Shown: positions 17,257-25,896 of the stretch, in pieces
Numbering within the stretch: the first letter of the stretch is position 1
Layout: each line of letters starts with the position of its first letter
Origin: an uncultured Clostridia bacterium
GTDB taxonomy: Bacteria > Bacillota > Clostridia > Christensenellales > CAG-917
DNA: 64,000 bases
Direction: 5' to 3'
Assembly: GCA_944358385.1 (NCBI GenBank)
Contig: CALVQW010000009.1
Span: forward strand, 1 to 64,000
Notes under the pieces: generated by a model
What the model was told of the DNA's origin: nothing
Database searches by the model: none
The model's input: the letters and a program-made list of their open reading frames with translations, nothing else
Program-made: the position numbers and the translations under genes

Positions 17257-17673
17257 ATGAAGATTTTGAGAGAAATGGTGCGCAGCACCACAATGGGAAT
17301 GAATGCGATAGACAACGTCATGCCTTATGTCGAGGACGAGGCTCTCGCCTCTTTGATGTCCGAACAGAAGGAAGGGATGAACACCCTGCTTGCGGAAGCC
17401 AAGCGCGGACTTTCCGCCGACGAGATAGCGGCGGCTGAGGGGGGCAAGCTGGGCAAGACGGTGTTGAAAGCAAGCTCCACCATCTCGGCAATGCTCAACG
17501 GCGATACCGCGCACCTTGCGCGCATGCTCACGGAAGGATACGAGACGGGCATCGTCAGTTTGCAAAAATGCATAAATGAACTGCAAAAATCGCACGAAGA
17601 AGTGCCTGTTCCTGCAAAAGAGCTGCTGAAAACCTACGACAAAAACATCCGCGCCCTCCGCAAATTCCTGTGA
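17257..17673 (+). CDS. Small helical protein of unknown function
   Basis: 138 residues, no signal peptide or membrane segment. It looks all-helical, with Met/Glu/Lys-rich amphipathic stretches, and may be a four-helix bundle. The block HLARMLTEGYETGIVSLQKC and the Lys-rich C-terminus are reminiscent of DUF2383/ferritin-like stress proteins, but no metal ligands are evident, so no function is assigned. An optimal AAGGAGG lies before ATG and a bidirectional terminator follows, so it is probably expressed alone. Confidence 0.6.
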   Translation: MKILREMVRSTTMGMNAIDNVMPYVEDEALASLMSEQKEGMNTLLAEAKRGLSADEIAAAEGGKLGKTVLKASSTISAMLNGDTAHLARMLTEGYETGIVSLQKCINELQKSHEEVPVPAKELLKTYDKNIRALRKFL

Positions 17674-17742
17674 TCCGCAACAAGGAAACACACGCCGCAC
17701 CTTCGCGCACCCCAACCCCGCGTGAATGTTTGCGCACACAAG

Positions 17743-17774
17743 AAAAGCCCGTCGCCTAAACGCAACGGGCTTTT
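17743..17774. terminator. Bidirectional hairpin terminator
   Basis: AAAAGCCCGT, 12-base loop, ACGGGCTTTT, between the convergent genes ending at 17673 and 17794. Confidence 0.85.
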
Positions 17775-17793
17775 GATTTAGCAGGTCTCTTTT

Positions 17794-18663
17794 CTATGCC
17801 CTCTCCTTCACGGGCAGTGTATTTATCGTCTTTTCGATGACGGAACCTTCTTCGGCGTGCCGAATAAAATAGTACTCGTCTCCGTTCTCGTCCGTTTCCT
17901 TCTCGTATTCCACCCCGTTGTATGTCACGTAAGATGCCCACTCGGCTTGCGCCTCCAACGCCCTGGCATCGGCAGGGATCTCCACCTTAGCATTCACTCC
18001 GCTCCACGAATATTTGCAGCTGTATCTGTACGAACCGTATTCGTCGGAATGCTCTCCCTCCCAGCCTATCTCTATGCTGCTGCCGTTCAACCTCACATAG
18101 CCGCTGCCTTTCACATAGCCGTCGATCGCATTGTTTTCGGCACTCTCGTGATCGAAACTTATCTTGCCGTCCGCATACTTCACGGGCATATCGCCGAATC
18201 TTCCCGCCCCGAATTGTTCCATGTTGTAGGAAAATTGATCAGGGTATATCGTGGCAAGACTCTTTGAACACCCGTATATCTCACCGTCCTCGGCATATTC
18301 CATCGCATAGTCAATGTCGCCGGAACGATATTGCGCTAACACGGATGATGTCGGTTCCGCTCCCTCAAAAGACTCCGAATGCTGCACCACCGCGCTGTCC
18401 GTCACCTCATAGCGATAAGTCACTTCGTACGCATACTCATCTCCCCAATGATCTGTCCCGGACTCCTTCCACCACTGCGTCTGCGTGAAACTCTCCGCGT
18501 TTTCCAGCGCGGTGAGGATCTCCTCCAAAGACGCACCTTCGGTGAAGATCTTGTCTCCCCCGCCGTTTCCTTTGCCGTCACCGTTGTTGCAGCCGGCAAA
18601 CACTCCCGCGAATACGGCAGCAATGCACACCACCGCCAACACCAAAAACAACTTTCTCCTCAT
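17794..18663 (-). CDS. Lipoprotein, paralogue 1 of a poly-G-promoter pair
   Basis: 289 residues. Signal peptide with lipobox VFAGC (Cys about 25), then a Gly/Asp/Asn linker and a domain beginning DKIFTEGASLEEILTALENA. The gene at 36491 shares the signal peptide, this block and the C-terminal GSGYVRLNGSSIEIGW region but differs in the middle, so the two are diverged paralogues of unknown function exposed outside the membrane. The duplicated segment includes the 5' leader and promoter, where 12 G residues sit between -35 and -10. GGAGGAAC precedes the start. A terminator follows. Confidence 0.65.
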   Translation of the reverse strand: MRRKLFLVLAVVCIAAVFAGVFAGCNNGDGKGNGGGDKIFTEGASLEEILTALENAESFTQTQWWKESGTDHWGDEYAYEVTYRYEVTDSAVVQHSESFEGAEPTSSVLAQYRSGDIDYAMEYAEDGEIYGCSKSLATIYPDQFSYNMEQFGAGRFGDMPVKYADGKISFDHESAENNAIDGYVKGSGYVRLNGSSIEIGWEGEHSDEYGSYRYSCKYSWSGVNAKVEIPADARALEAQAEWASYVTYNGVEYEKETDENGDEYYFIRHAEEGSVIEKTINTLPVKERA

Positions 18664-18712
18664 CCGTTCCTCCTTTTCGCGGCTATCCGTAGCCGCACCT
18701 TTATATTCACAC

Positions 18713-18745
18713 TTATAACCTACCCCCCCCCCCCTACTATGTCAA
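18713..18745 (-). promoter_or_regulatory. Promoter with a 12-G tract in the spacer
   Basis: Minus strand TTGACA (18745-18740), TAGTA, 12 G, TAGG, then TTATAA (18718-18713). Spacer 21 bases, longer than the 17-base optimum. Confidence 0.6.
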
Positions 18746-18890
18746 ATGTTTTCTATGTTTTTCAAGACACTCTCAAATTTTTTAAGGTTTTGCAGGGGGG
18801 GGGGCAAAATTCGCCCGCTCGGGGTATGCGGCGGGTTCGGGCAACGCTCGCTCAAAGTTCACGTCGTACTCGGAGAGTGTAAAACTTGCC

Positions 18891-19286
18891 GACGTCCCCT
18901 GACAGGCTAGTTAGAAACCCCCTCCTTCCCTTCGGGCTTACCTCCCCCGTGGCGTCGCAGCACGCACTCGGCTTGCGCGGCGGCGTTACCTTCGCCGCTT
19001 ATCTGTCGCACGGCGGCTCCTTTTCCCCTTCCGAATATTCATTCGGCGGGGACCCCGTGGGACTTCACTCCTCGCATCTTGCGGGACTAACTGAACATCT
19101 CTACAAAATTTTATTTCTCGCACTTACATAACTAAGCGGATGACTGCACTTACTGAATACCCGGCACGGGAGGAGGAATTCGGCACTCGCGCACGAGTGC
19201 TACCACTACTTAGGGCTACGTCTGCGCTCGGCACTCAGATAGTCGCCGCCCTGCGGCTCCGATTCCGTCTCCGAAAAAGAGACGTC
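18891..19286 (-). repeat. R element 5 (long B type)
   Basis: Reverse orientation, identical by eye to R3 (12689-13085) across about 390 bases. It lies between the mnmG end and the lipoprotein promoter, with flanking short units (CACTCTCCGAGTACGACGTG). Confidence 0.8.
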
Positions 19287-19323
19287 GGGTTTAAGCACAC
19301 ACGCTCCTGCTGCAAGTTCGCTG

Positions 19324-19414
19324 AACGCCGCCATTTTGCGTCAGACAAGGAAGATGCCCTGCCGCGGGTGCGTAGCGTACTTTCCGTACGTGAGCAATCG
19401 CGACAGGGCGTCTG
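19324..19414. repeat. P palindrome, variant copy
   Basis: Begins with the same end text CTGAACGCCGCCATTT as the next copy, then arms GCGTCAGA/TCTGACGC and GCCCTG/CAGGGC around a loop with GTACGTGAGC. It is a divergent member of the family at 19446 and 62878. Confidence 0.55.
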
Positions 19415-19445
19415 ACGCAGTATCACACCGCTCTAAACTTATCCA

Positions 19446-19571
19446 CTGAACGCCGCCATTTGGATGCAGAACGCGAAAGCACCCCTTTTTCGGCGAGGCG
19501 CGTACTTAGGCGTACGTAACGAGCCGAAAAAGGGGTGCTGACAAAGTTCTGCGCCAAATGGCGGCGTTCAG
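19446..19571. repeat. P palindrome abutting the mnmG stop codon
   Basis: 126 bases. Arms CTGAACGCCGCCATTTGG and CCAAATGGCGGCGTTCAG, then AGCACCCCTTTTTCGGC paired with GCCGAAAAAGGGGTGCT, and a loop with GTACTTAGGCGTACG. The outer end includes the TGA of mnmG (19570-19568). It is a long cruciform or RNA hairpin, possibly a terminator, but no U-tract follows. Confidence 0.75.
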
Positions 19572-21409
19572 CGTGATAGCCAGACGATGAGCACGGATAT
19601 ATCCGCCGGCGAAACTCCGGAGATGCGCGCGGCTTGACCGAGGTTGAGGGGGCGGATCTTGTCAAGCTTTTGACGGGCTTCGAGACGGAGAGCGGTGATG
19701 GAGTGATAGTCGATGTCGGGGGGAAGGGCTTTGGATTCCAGCCGCCGCTGTTCCTTGATGGCTTGCTCCTGCTTTTTGAGATAGCCGGCGTATTTCAATT
19801 CCACCACTGCGGCGGAAAGGGCTTCGGCGGAACAGGGGAAGGGAAGGAACTTGCTCACATCCGCGGCGGTGACGGAGGGACGGCGGGCGAGTTCGCCGAG
19901 AGTGAGGGGCTTGGCGGGGACAGGCTCTCCCTTTTGCAGGAGCGTTTCCTCCGCTTCGGCGCGGGGCAATGGCGTGTCCGAAAATGCGAGGACGGCTGCG
20001 ATCTCCTCCCGCTTTTTCTCGGTGCGGCGCATTCGCTCCTCGGTGACGAGTCCCGCCTCATAGCCCTTGGCGGTGAGACGCATATCCGCGTTGTCCTGAC
20101 GCAGTTTTATGCGATGTTCCGCCCTTGCGGTCATCATACGGTAAGGCTCGTTGGTCCCTTTGGTGACGAGGTCGTCGATGAGGACACCTATGTACGCCTC
20201 GTCTCGGGCGAGGACGACGGGAGCTTTGCCTTCCAACGCGAGAGAGGCATTCAGCCCCGCCATCAACCCCTGCGCAGCCGCTTCCTCATAGCCGCTGCTG
20301 CCGTTGATCTGCCCCGCAAGGTACAGATTTTTCACCAACTTGCTTTCAAGAGTGGGATAGAGCGAAGTGGGATCGATACAATCGTACTCGATGGCGTAGG
20401 CGTACTTTGCGAAACGGCAATGCGTCAGCCCGGGGACGGTGCGGTACATCGCCTCCTGCACGTCGTGCGGCAGGGAGCTGCTCATGCCCTGGATGTACAT
20501 CTCCTCGCTGTGCAAACCCTCCGGTTCGACGAAGATCTGATGCCTCTCCTTGTCCCGGAAGCGCATGATCTTATCCTCGATGGAAGGGCAATAACGCGGA
20601 CCTATGCCGCTGATGCTGCCGTTGTAAAGGGGACTGCGGTGGATGTTGGCGAGGATGATCTCGTGAGTGCGGGCGTTGGTGTATGTGAGCCAGCAAGGCT
20701 CTTCCTCGAACGCCGCGACCTCGGACATAAAGGAGAATCTGTCCGTGTTCTCGCCGAGCTGTATCTCCATTTCGTCGAAATCTATCGAATCGCGGTAAAT
20801 GCGCGCGGGAGTCCCCGTCTTGAAGCGTCTGACGGGAAGCCCCAGCCGCAACAGACTGTCCGTGAGCAAGGTGGCGGGAGGCTGCCCGGACGGTCCGGAC
20901 ACCTTGGTGTGCTCCCCTATGATGATCTTGCCGTTGAGGTACACGCCCGTGGCGAGGATGACGGCATCGGCGAATATCCTCTCGCCGTCCGCGAGAGCGA
21001 CTCCGCACGCCGCTCCGCCCGACGTGAGCACTTCCGCCCCCTCTCCCTCGCGCACGGTGAGAGTGGGGACGGAACGCAAAACGTCCATTATCACGCGCTG
21101 ATAAAGGGCTTTATCCTCCTGCCCTCTCAAAGAAAACACGGCAGGACCTTTGGCGGAATTGAGCATCTTGATCTGGACGAGAGCTTTGTCGGCGGCAAGA
21201 GCCATCTCTCCGCCGAGAGCGTCTATCTCGCGCACGAGATGTCCCTTTGCGGTGCCGCCTATGGCGGGATTGCACGCCATCATGGAGACCGTGCCGAAAC
21301 CGAGACACAGCATGAGAGTGCGGTGTCCCTTTCTCGCACAGGCGAGAGCGGCTTCCACGCCCGCGTGACCGCCGCCCACAACTATGATGTCGTACTTGTC
21401 CTTCTTCAT
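19568..21409 (-). CDS. mnmG: tRNA uridine-5-carboxymethylaminomethyl modification enzyme MnmG (GidA)
   Basis: 613 residues. With MnmE it installs cmnm5 at the wobble uridine of tRNAs, using FAD and folate. FAD motif GGGHAGVEAALACARKG near residue 12, then NPAIGGTAKGHLVREIDALG, and the C-terminal helical domain ending ISGVSPADISVLIVWL. The ribosome site is weak (AAAGGAAA). mnmE normally sits just upstream; here R element 6 lies between them. The stop codon coincides with a P palindrome. Confidence 0.95.
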   Translation of the reverse strand: MKKDKYDIIVVGGGHAGVEAALACARKGHRTLMLCLGFGTVSMMACNPAIGGTAKGHLVREIDALGGEMALAADKALVQIKMLNSAKGPAVFSLRGQEDKALYQRVIMDVLRSVPTLTVREGEGAEVLTSGGAACGVALADGERIFADAVILATGVYLNGKIIIGEHTKVSGPSGQPPATLLTDSLLRLGLPVRRFKTGTPARIYRDSIDFDEMEIQLGENTDRFSFMSEVAAFEEEPCWLTYTNARTHEIILANIHRSPLYNGSISGIGPRYCPSIEDKIMRFRDKERHQIFVEPEGLHSEEMYIQGMSSSLPHDVQEAMYRTVPGLTHCRFAKYAYAIEYDCIDPTSLYPTLESKLVKNLYLAGQINGSSGYEEAAAQGLMAGLNASLALEGKAPVVLARDEAYIGVLIDDLVTKGTNEPYRMMTARAEHRIKLRQDNADMRLTAKGYEAGLVTEERMRRTEKKREEIAAVLAFSDTPLPRAEAEETLLQKGEPVPAKPLTLGELARRPSVTAADVSKFLPFPCSAEALSAAVVELKYAGYLKKQEQAIKEQRRLESKALPPDIDYHSITALRLEARQKLDKIRPLNLGQAARISGVSPADISVLIVWLSR

Positions 21410-21513
21410 GGTTTCGTTTGTGTTTCCTTTTTATGTCCCTCGCTCGGAGGGTATGGCGTGTTCGGGAACTCTCTATCAAAGTTCACGTCGTACTCGGAGA
21501 GTGTAAAACGGGC

Positions 21514-21904
21514 TGACGTCCTCTGACAGGCTAGTTAGAAACCCCCTCCTTCCCTTCGGGACAAAGTCTTGTCCACTGACATGGGAGTTATTGTCCCCCT
21601 CCTCCCCTACGGGACTCCTCCCCCACTCGGAATAGAGTTCCCTCCTCCCAAAATGCGGGACTAACTTTCCGTCTCTTGAAAAAAGTTTGAGTCTCGCACT
21701 CACATAACTAAGCGGATGCCGGTATCGGCTGAACATCGCTCGTGGGGCGAGGAGGACGACTCGACGCGCACAAGCGACGTCTCTACTTAATTTCCCGTCT
21801 AGCTTGCGAGGTCGCAGATTCGCGCCGCGACTTTCAAGCGCGGGCGCAAGACGCCCGCGGTGAAAGTTTGGCTTTGCGGCGCGTAGTTCCGTCTCCGAAA
21901 GAGT
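21514..21904 (-). repeat. R element 6 (A type with a B-like end; chimera)
   Basis: Reverse orientation, between mnmE and mnmG. Its left end carries a B-type head (GACAGGCTAGTTAGAAACC, CCTTCCCTTCGGG) joined to a complete A-type tail (TGACATGGGAGTTATTGTCC onward), so two end modules lie in series. The right end stops 4 bases from the mnmE stop. The second hairpin has two substitutions, both G-U compatible. Confidence 0.75.
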
Positions 21905-21908
21905 GGCG

Positions 21909-23228
21909 TTACTTACCCACGCAAAACTTCGAGAAGATGGCGTCCACTACGTCCTCGGTGGCGGTCTTGCCCGTGATCTCGCCAAGGGCGTCATATGCCT
22001 CGCGCAGATCCACGAGAGTGAGGTCTACTGTGCCGTCAAGCGACGATAACGCGCTTTCAAGTGCGTTTTTTGCGCGGTAAAGTGCGTCTTTGTGCCGTTC
22101 CGAGGTGATGACCTCTCCGCCCGTCGCCATTCCTTCGGCGGCGAGAGCGGCTATTGCGCGGCGGAGTTCCTCGACGCCGACACCCTCTTTCGCACTGACG
22201 GCAAAGCAGCCGTACATGCGCGGACATTTGTAGGAAGTGAGGTCGCACTTGTTGCGCACGGTGAACACTCTCGCGCCGTCGAAATCGAGCGCGTCCTCCC
22301 CCTCCCGATCGTCCGTGGTGTCCACGACGTGCAACACCACGTCCGCATGTTTTGCGGCGCGTATGGCGCGGCGCACGCCTTCGCTCTCTATCTCGTCCTC
22401 GCTCTCGCGTATGCCCGCGGTGTCCACGAGGTTTATCCTGACGCCATCGCACTCCACGCTGCCCTCTATGGTGTCGCGGGTGGTGCCGGGGGTGCAGGTG
22501 ACTATGGCGCGTTCCTCTCCGAGAAGGGCGTTCATAAGAGAACTTTTGCCCGCATTGGGCTTGCCCGCAAGCACCGCCGTCACGCCGTATTTCGCCATCC
22601 TGCCGCTGTCCGCGGTGGCGAGCAACGCGTTCACGCGCGCGAGCGCGTCCTTTATCTCTCCCTCCAGGGGAGGCAGCACTTCGTCCTCGGTCTCCTCCGG
22701 ATAGTCCAGCACCGCTTCGAGAGAGGTGATGACATCGCCGAGGAAATCCCCTATCCCGTTTATCTCGCGGGTGAGAGAGCCGTCCATGAGCCGATATGCG
22801 GCATTGAGAGCCGCCGCGCTCTCGGCGTTGATCATGTCCGCGACTCCTTCTGCGTCGGCAAGGGAGAGTCTGCCCGCAAGATACGCCCTCTTGGTGAACT
22901 CCCCTCTTTCGGCAAGTCTCGCACCCGCTCTCAACGCGGCGTCGAGCGCGCCTTTCATTATCCTCACTCCGCCGTGGAGATAAAATTCCACGGTATCCTC
23001 TCCCGTATACGCCGCGGCGGCGGGGAAAAAGACGGCGTAGCCCTTGTCGCGGAAATCGCCGGCATCGAATGTGCCGAAGCGCATGAGACGCGGCGTCCCT
23101 GCAAGGGGACGCGCGTCCGCACAAATGAAAATGGCATCGGCGACTGCGAGCGCGTCCTCACCGGACACGCGCATGATGCCGATACCACCTGCCCCTACGG
23201 GCGTTGAAATGGCTGCTATCGCACGCAT
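21909..23228 (-). CDS. mnmE: tRNA modification GTPase MnmE
   Basis: 439 residues. N-terminal folate-binding domain starting MRAIAAISTPVGAGGIGIMR, helical domain, an inserted G domain with GKPNAGKSS (P-loop), GTTRDT, DTAGIRESED and NKCD, and the conserved C-terminal CVGK whose Cys is essential in the family. Works with MnmG. It starts next to the jag stop with no clear own ribosome site, so translation is probably coupled. Confidence 0.95.
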   Translation of the reverse strand: MRAIAAISTPVGAGGIGIMRVSGEDALAVADAIFICADARPLAGTPRLMRFGTFDAGDFRDKGYAVFFPAAAAYTGEDTVEFYLHGGVRIMKGALDAALRAGARLAERGEFTKRAYLAGRLSLADAEGVADMINAESAAALNAAYRLMDGSLTREINGIGDFLGDVITSLEAVLDYPEETEDEVLPPLEGEIKDALARVNALLATADSGRMAKYGVTAVLAGKPNAGKSSLMNALLGEERAIVTCTPGTTRDTIEGSVECDGVRINLVDTAGIRESEDEIESEGVRRAIRAAKHADVVLHVVDTTDDREGEDALDFDGARVFTVRNKCDLTSYKCPRMYGCFAVSAKEGVGVEELRRAIAALAAEGMATGGEVITSERHKDALYRAKNALESALSSLDGTVDLTLVDLREAYDALGEITGKTATEDVVDAIFSKFCVGK

Positions 23229-23229
23229 A

Positions 23230-24129
23230 TCAGCGTTTCTTCCCGCCTCCGAAACTCTTGAACTTGGGAGGACCGCTCTTGGGAGCGTCCGGCTTCACGA
23301 AGGAATCCGTATAATAGCCGCGGTATTCTCTGCCGTCCGGCACTTCCTCCTCCTCGACGCGGGGAGCGCGCTCCCTTCTGCGGTCGCGGTCTCTGTCACC
23401 CCTGCCGCCTCTCGCGTCGTCGCGTCTGCCGCCTCTCCTGTCGTCACGGCGGTCATCGCGGCGGTCGTCGCGGCGTCCGTCACGACGTCCGTCGCGCCTG
23501 CCGCGCGGTCTGTCCTCTCTCAGTTCCACCCCCTTGGGGACGATGACGACGTGTCTTTCGGCGTCCTCTCCCTCGGAATGAGTCTCCGCGATCTCGCTGT
23601 CCACGAGCGCGCCGTGGATGATGCGGCGTTCAAAGGGATTCATGGGTTCCAGCACCACTTTCCTGCGGGTGCGGTACGCCTTTTCCGCAAGACGGTTGGC
23701 GAGCGCGACGAGAGTCTCGCGGCGTTTCGCCCTGTAATTCTCGCAGTCCACGACGATCTTCGCCGAGCCGTTACGCTCCTGCCCTACGTAAGTGCGGGTG
23801 AGGAACTGTATCGCGTCAAGCACTTCCCCTCTGTAACCGATGGCGGAACCGCCGTCCTCGCCCTCGATGTCCACGACGATCTCTCCGTCACGCTCCTCCG
23901 CCTTGCCGCGGGCTTTGATGTTCATGGCGGCGAGCACGCCGTTGACGAAATCCTCCGCGAGCGTCTCGGCGGTCTCTTTGAGAGTCACTCTGACTTCCGC
24001 CCTTTGAAAGAGTCCCCCTTTTTGCAGCACTTCCACCCGGACACGGTCTCTCGTGGCTTCGAGTTCGGCAAGTGCCTTTTCGACGGCAAGCTCGACATTG
24101 CTTGCCTTGACAACAACCGATTTTTCCAT
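23230..24129 (-). CDS. jag: RNA-binding protein KhpB/Jag
   Basis: 299 residues. Jag_N domain at about 1-50, KH domain with the GYRGEVLDAIQFL loop, and R3H domain with NRLAEKAYRTRR and the MNPFERRIIH block, which ends near residue 205. A tail of about 50 residues made of RRDD/RRDGRRD repeats follows, then a Glu patch and a basic end. The tail is longer than in Bacillus Jag and looks disordered and RNA- or condensate-prone. Sits between yidC and mnmE as in many Bacillota. Confidence 0.9.
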   Translation of the reverse strand: MEKSVVVKASNVELAVEKALAELEATRDRVRVEVLQKGGLFQRAEVRVTLKETAETLAEDFVNGVLAAMNIKARGKAEERDGEIVVDIEGEDGGSAIGYRGEVLDAIQFLTRTYVGQERNGSAKIVVDCENYRAKRRETLVALANRLAEKAYRTRRKVVLEPMNPFERRIIHGALVDSEIAETHSEGEDAERHVVIVPKGVELREDRPRGRRDGRRDGRRDDRRDDRRDDRRGGRRDDARGGRGDRDRDRRRERAPRVEEEEVPDGREYRGYYTDSFVKPDAPKSGPPKFKSFGGGKKR

Positions 24130-24140
24130 TTTGTCTCCTA

Positions 24141-25328
24141 TTATCTGCGAGGTGCGAGCGCGCCCGTCTTTTTCGCCTCACGCCTGTCGAGCAGCTTGCC
24201 CACGAGGGTGAACCCGAGCTGGAACACGATGGACACCAGCGAGCTGGTGAAGGTGTACAGCGCGAATGCGGCGGAATAGAAGAGCGAGAACACACCGATC
24301 ATTATCGGCATGAAGTATTGCATCATCTTCATGGAGCCTTGCATCCCGTCCGCTTTCTTGCCGTCGGCGGAGGGAGGAGGCGCGCCCTGAGACTTGGTGA
24401 GCAGTTTCTGAGAAAGGAAGGTGAGCGCGATGGAGAGCGCGGGGAGGAGGATCCAACCGTTCCAGCTGGCGTCGCCTTTGCCCCAGCCCGCTTCGTCCGC
24501 GCCGATGACCTTGCCCATGACCAGATCGTATTCGTCCTTCATGACGCCCGTGATCTTGGACATGCCGAAGCCTTCCTGCCCCGTGGCGACGAGGTAATCC
24601 GGCACGCCGTCCTGCCAGTTGTCGGACACGAAGATGTTGTGTATCCAAAGGAAACCGCGCTTTTCGGTGCGCGCATCGGAGAAGTAATGCTCGTAGACCG
24701 CGGTCTGCGCCTTGTCCACGGCGTCATTGTAACGCTCGGCGTTCTCCTCCGTCTTGTCGAGAGACTCGTAGTCCTCGCCGAGTTCCTCCACCATAGTCTC
24801 TTGAAAGACGTTGTAGCTGGTCACATAGTCCTGCGCGAACTGATAGCCCACCATCTCTCTGAACCCCGTGAACACGACGAAGAACACCACAAGCGTGATG
24901 ATGGAAGGCAGACACGCGCCCAGCATGGAGTACTTCTCCTTCTTGTAAAGAGCCATCTGCTCCTGCTGATAACGCTGCTTGTCGTCGCCGCACTTCTCCG
25001 CGAGAGCTTCGAGCTGAGGACGCATCCTCTCCATCGCCTTCGCATTGCGGCGGGAGATGACCTTCTGCCAGATGTCGAGGGGAGAAAGGACGAGTTTGAG
25101 TATGACGGTGAACGCGACGACGGACCAGCCGAACACGGCTATGTCGTCATCCAGCCCGTACATCAGCTTGGCTATAAAGTGGGAAGGCTCGGACACGCTG
25201 CCGTCCGAGACGTCGAAGGAGCCGCTGTCCGCGTTGCACGCCGAAAGAATGAATATGCCCAGAATGAGCAGTGCCGCCACTGCGTATATCTGAAACATCT
25301 TGCGGCGTCTGTAATCTACACGAGCCAT
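24141..25328 (-). CDS. yidC: Membrane protein insertase YidC/SpoIIIJ
   Basis: 395 residues. Inserts membrane proteins; in spore formers also needed in the forespore. N-terminal signal with lipobox-like LSAC (Cys 31), then the five-segment core: VFGWSVVAFTVILKLVLSPL, CLPSIITLVVFFVVF, LLPALSIALTFLSQKLL and two more ending near 380. The groove Arg of SpoIIIJ is Lys here (about residue 78). An insertion of some 130 residues (about 160-290), partly acidic helical and Trp-rich, separates segments 2 and 3; it should face outward. Overlaps yidD by 13 bases. Confidence 0.92.
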   Translation of the reverse strand: MARVDYRRRKMFQIYAVAALLILGIFILSACNADSGSFDVSDGSVSEPSHFIAKLMYGLDDDIAVFGWSVVAFTVILKLVLSPLDIWQKVISRRNAKAMERMRPQLEALAEKCGDDKQRYQQEQMALYKKEKYSMLGACLPSIITLVVFFVVFTGFREMVGYQFAQDYVTSYNVFQETMVEELGEDYESLDKTEENAERYNDAVDKAQTAVYEHYFSDARTEKRGFLWIHNIFVSDNWQDGVPDYLVATGQEGFGMSKITGVMKDEYDLVMGKVIGADEAGWGKGDASWNGWILLPALSIALTFLSQKLLTKSQGAPPPSADGKKADGMQGSMKMMQYFMPIMIGVFSLFYSAAFALYTFTSSLVSIVFQLGFTLVGKLLDRREAKKTGALAPRR

Positions 25329-25558
25329 TTGATCTTACCTCTGTAATTTTCGGGCACGGGATCGAAACCGCCCTTTGAAAACGGGTTGCATCTGAGCACT
25401 CTGAAAAGCCCCATCGCCCCGCCTATCACCGCGCCGTAACGCTCCACCGCGTCGTATGCGTACATGGAACACGTCGGCGTGTACTTGCAGTCCCGTCCGA
25501 TGAAGGGAGAGAGCGTCCGCTTGTAGAGCAACAGGAGTGCCTGAGCGAGTTTCTTCAT
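25316..25558 (-). CDS. yidD: Membrane protein insertion efficiency factor YidD
   Basis: 80 residues. Typical blocks KLAQALLLLYKRTLSP, CKYTPTCSMYAYDAVERYG and RVLRCNPFSKGGFDPVP. Assists YidC-dependent insertion at the cytoplasmic membrane. ATG 25558 overlaps the rnpA stop (ATGA), and its own end overlaps yidC, so translation is coupled through the cluster. Confidence 0.92.
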   Translation of the reverse strand: MKKLAQALLLLYKRTLSPFIGRDCKYTPTCSMYAYDAVERYGAVIGGAMGLFRVLRCNPFSKGGFDPVPENYRGKIKWLV

Positions 25559-25896
25559 GTCGTCGCGGCGAGCTTGCCCGCCCTGATAAAGAGTTTCTCC
25601 GTCTCGGCACACATGGCGTGAAAGTCAAGTCCCGCCGCCGAAGGATGCACCACGATGACGTACATAAATGCGGGATCCACCGCCGCGGTGAGCGGGGTAA
25701 GCGCCTCTCGCAAAAGCCTTTTCACGCGGTTGCGCGTGACTGCGTTGCCCACCTTTTTGGACACCGAAAGCCCTATCTTCAACCCCTCGCCCGACTTTGC
25801 GAAAATGACTGTCAGATGACGGGTGCGGCAGCGTTCCCCCCTCTTGTAGACGTAGGTGAACGCCGCCCGCTTTTTCAGACGGAACTCGCGTTTCAT
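25555..25896 (-). CDS. rnpA: Ribonuclease P protein component
   Basis: 113 residues. The protein subunit of RNase P, which processes tRNA 5' ends. Has the KKRAAFTYVYKRGERCRTRH start, SVSKKVGNAVTRNRVKRLLRE (RNA-binding RNR motif) and a C-terminal helix. It begins directly after the rpmH stop (TAA then ATG). Confidence 0.95.
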   Translation of the reverse strand: MKREFRLKKRAAFTYVYKRGERCRTRHLTVIFAKSGEGLKIGLSVSKKVGNAVTRNRVKRLLREALTPLTAAVDPAFMYVIVVHPSAAGLDFHAMCAETEKLFIRAGKLAATT

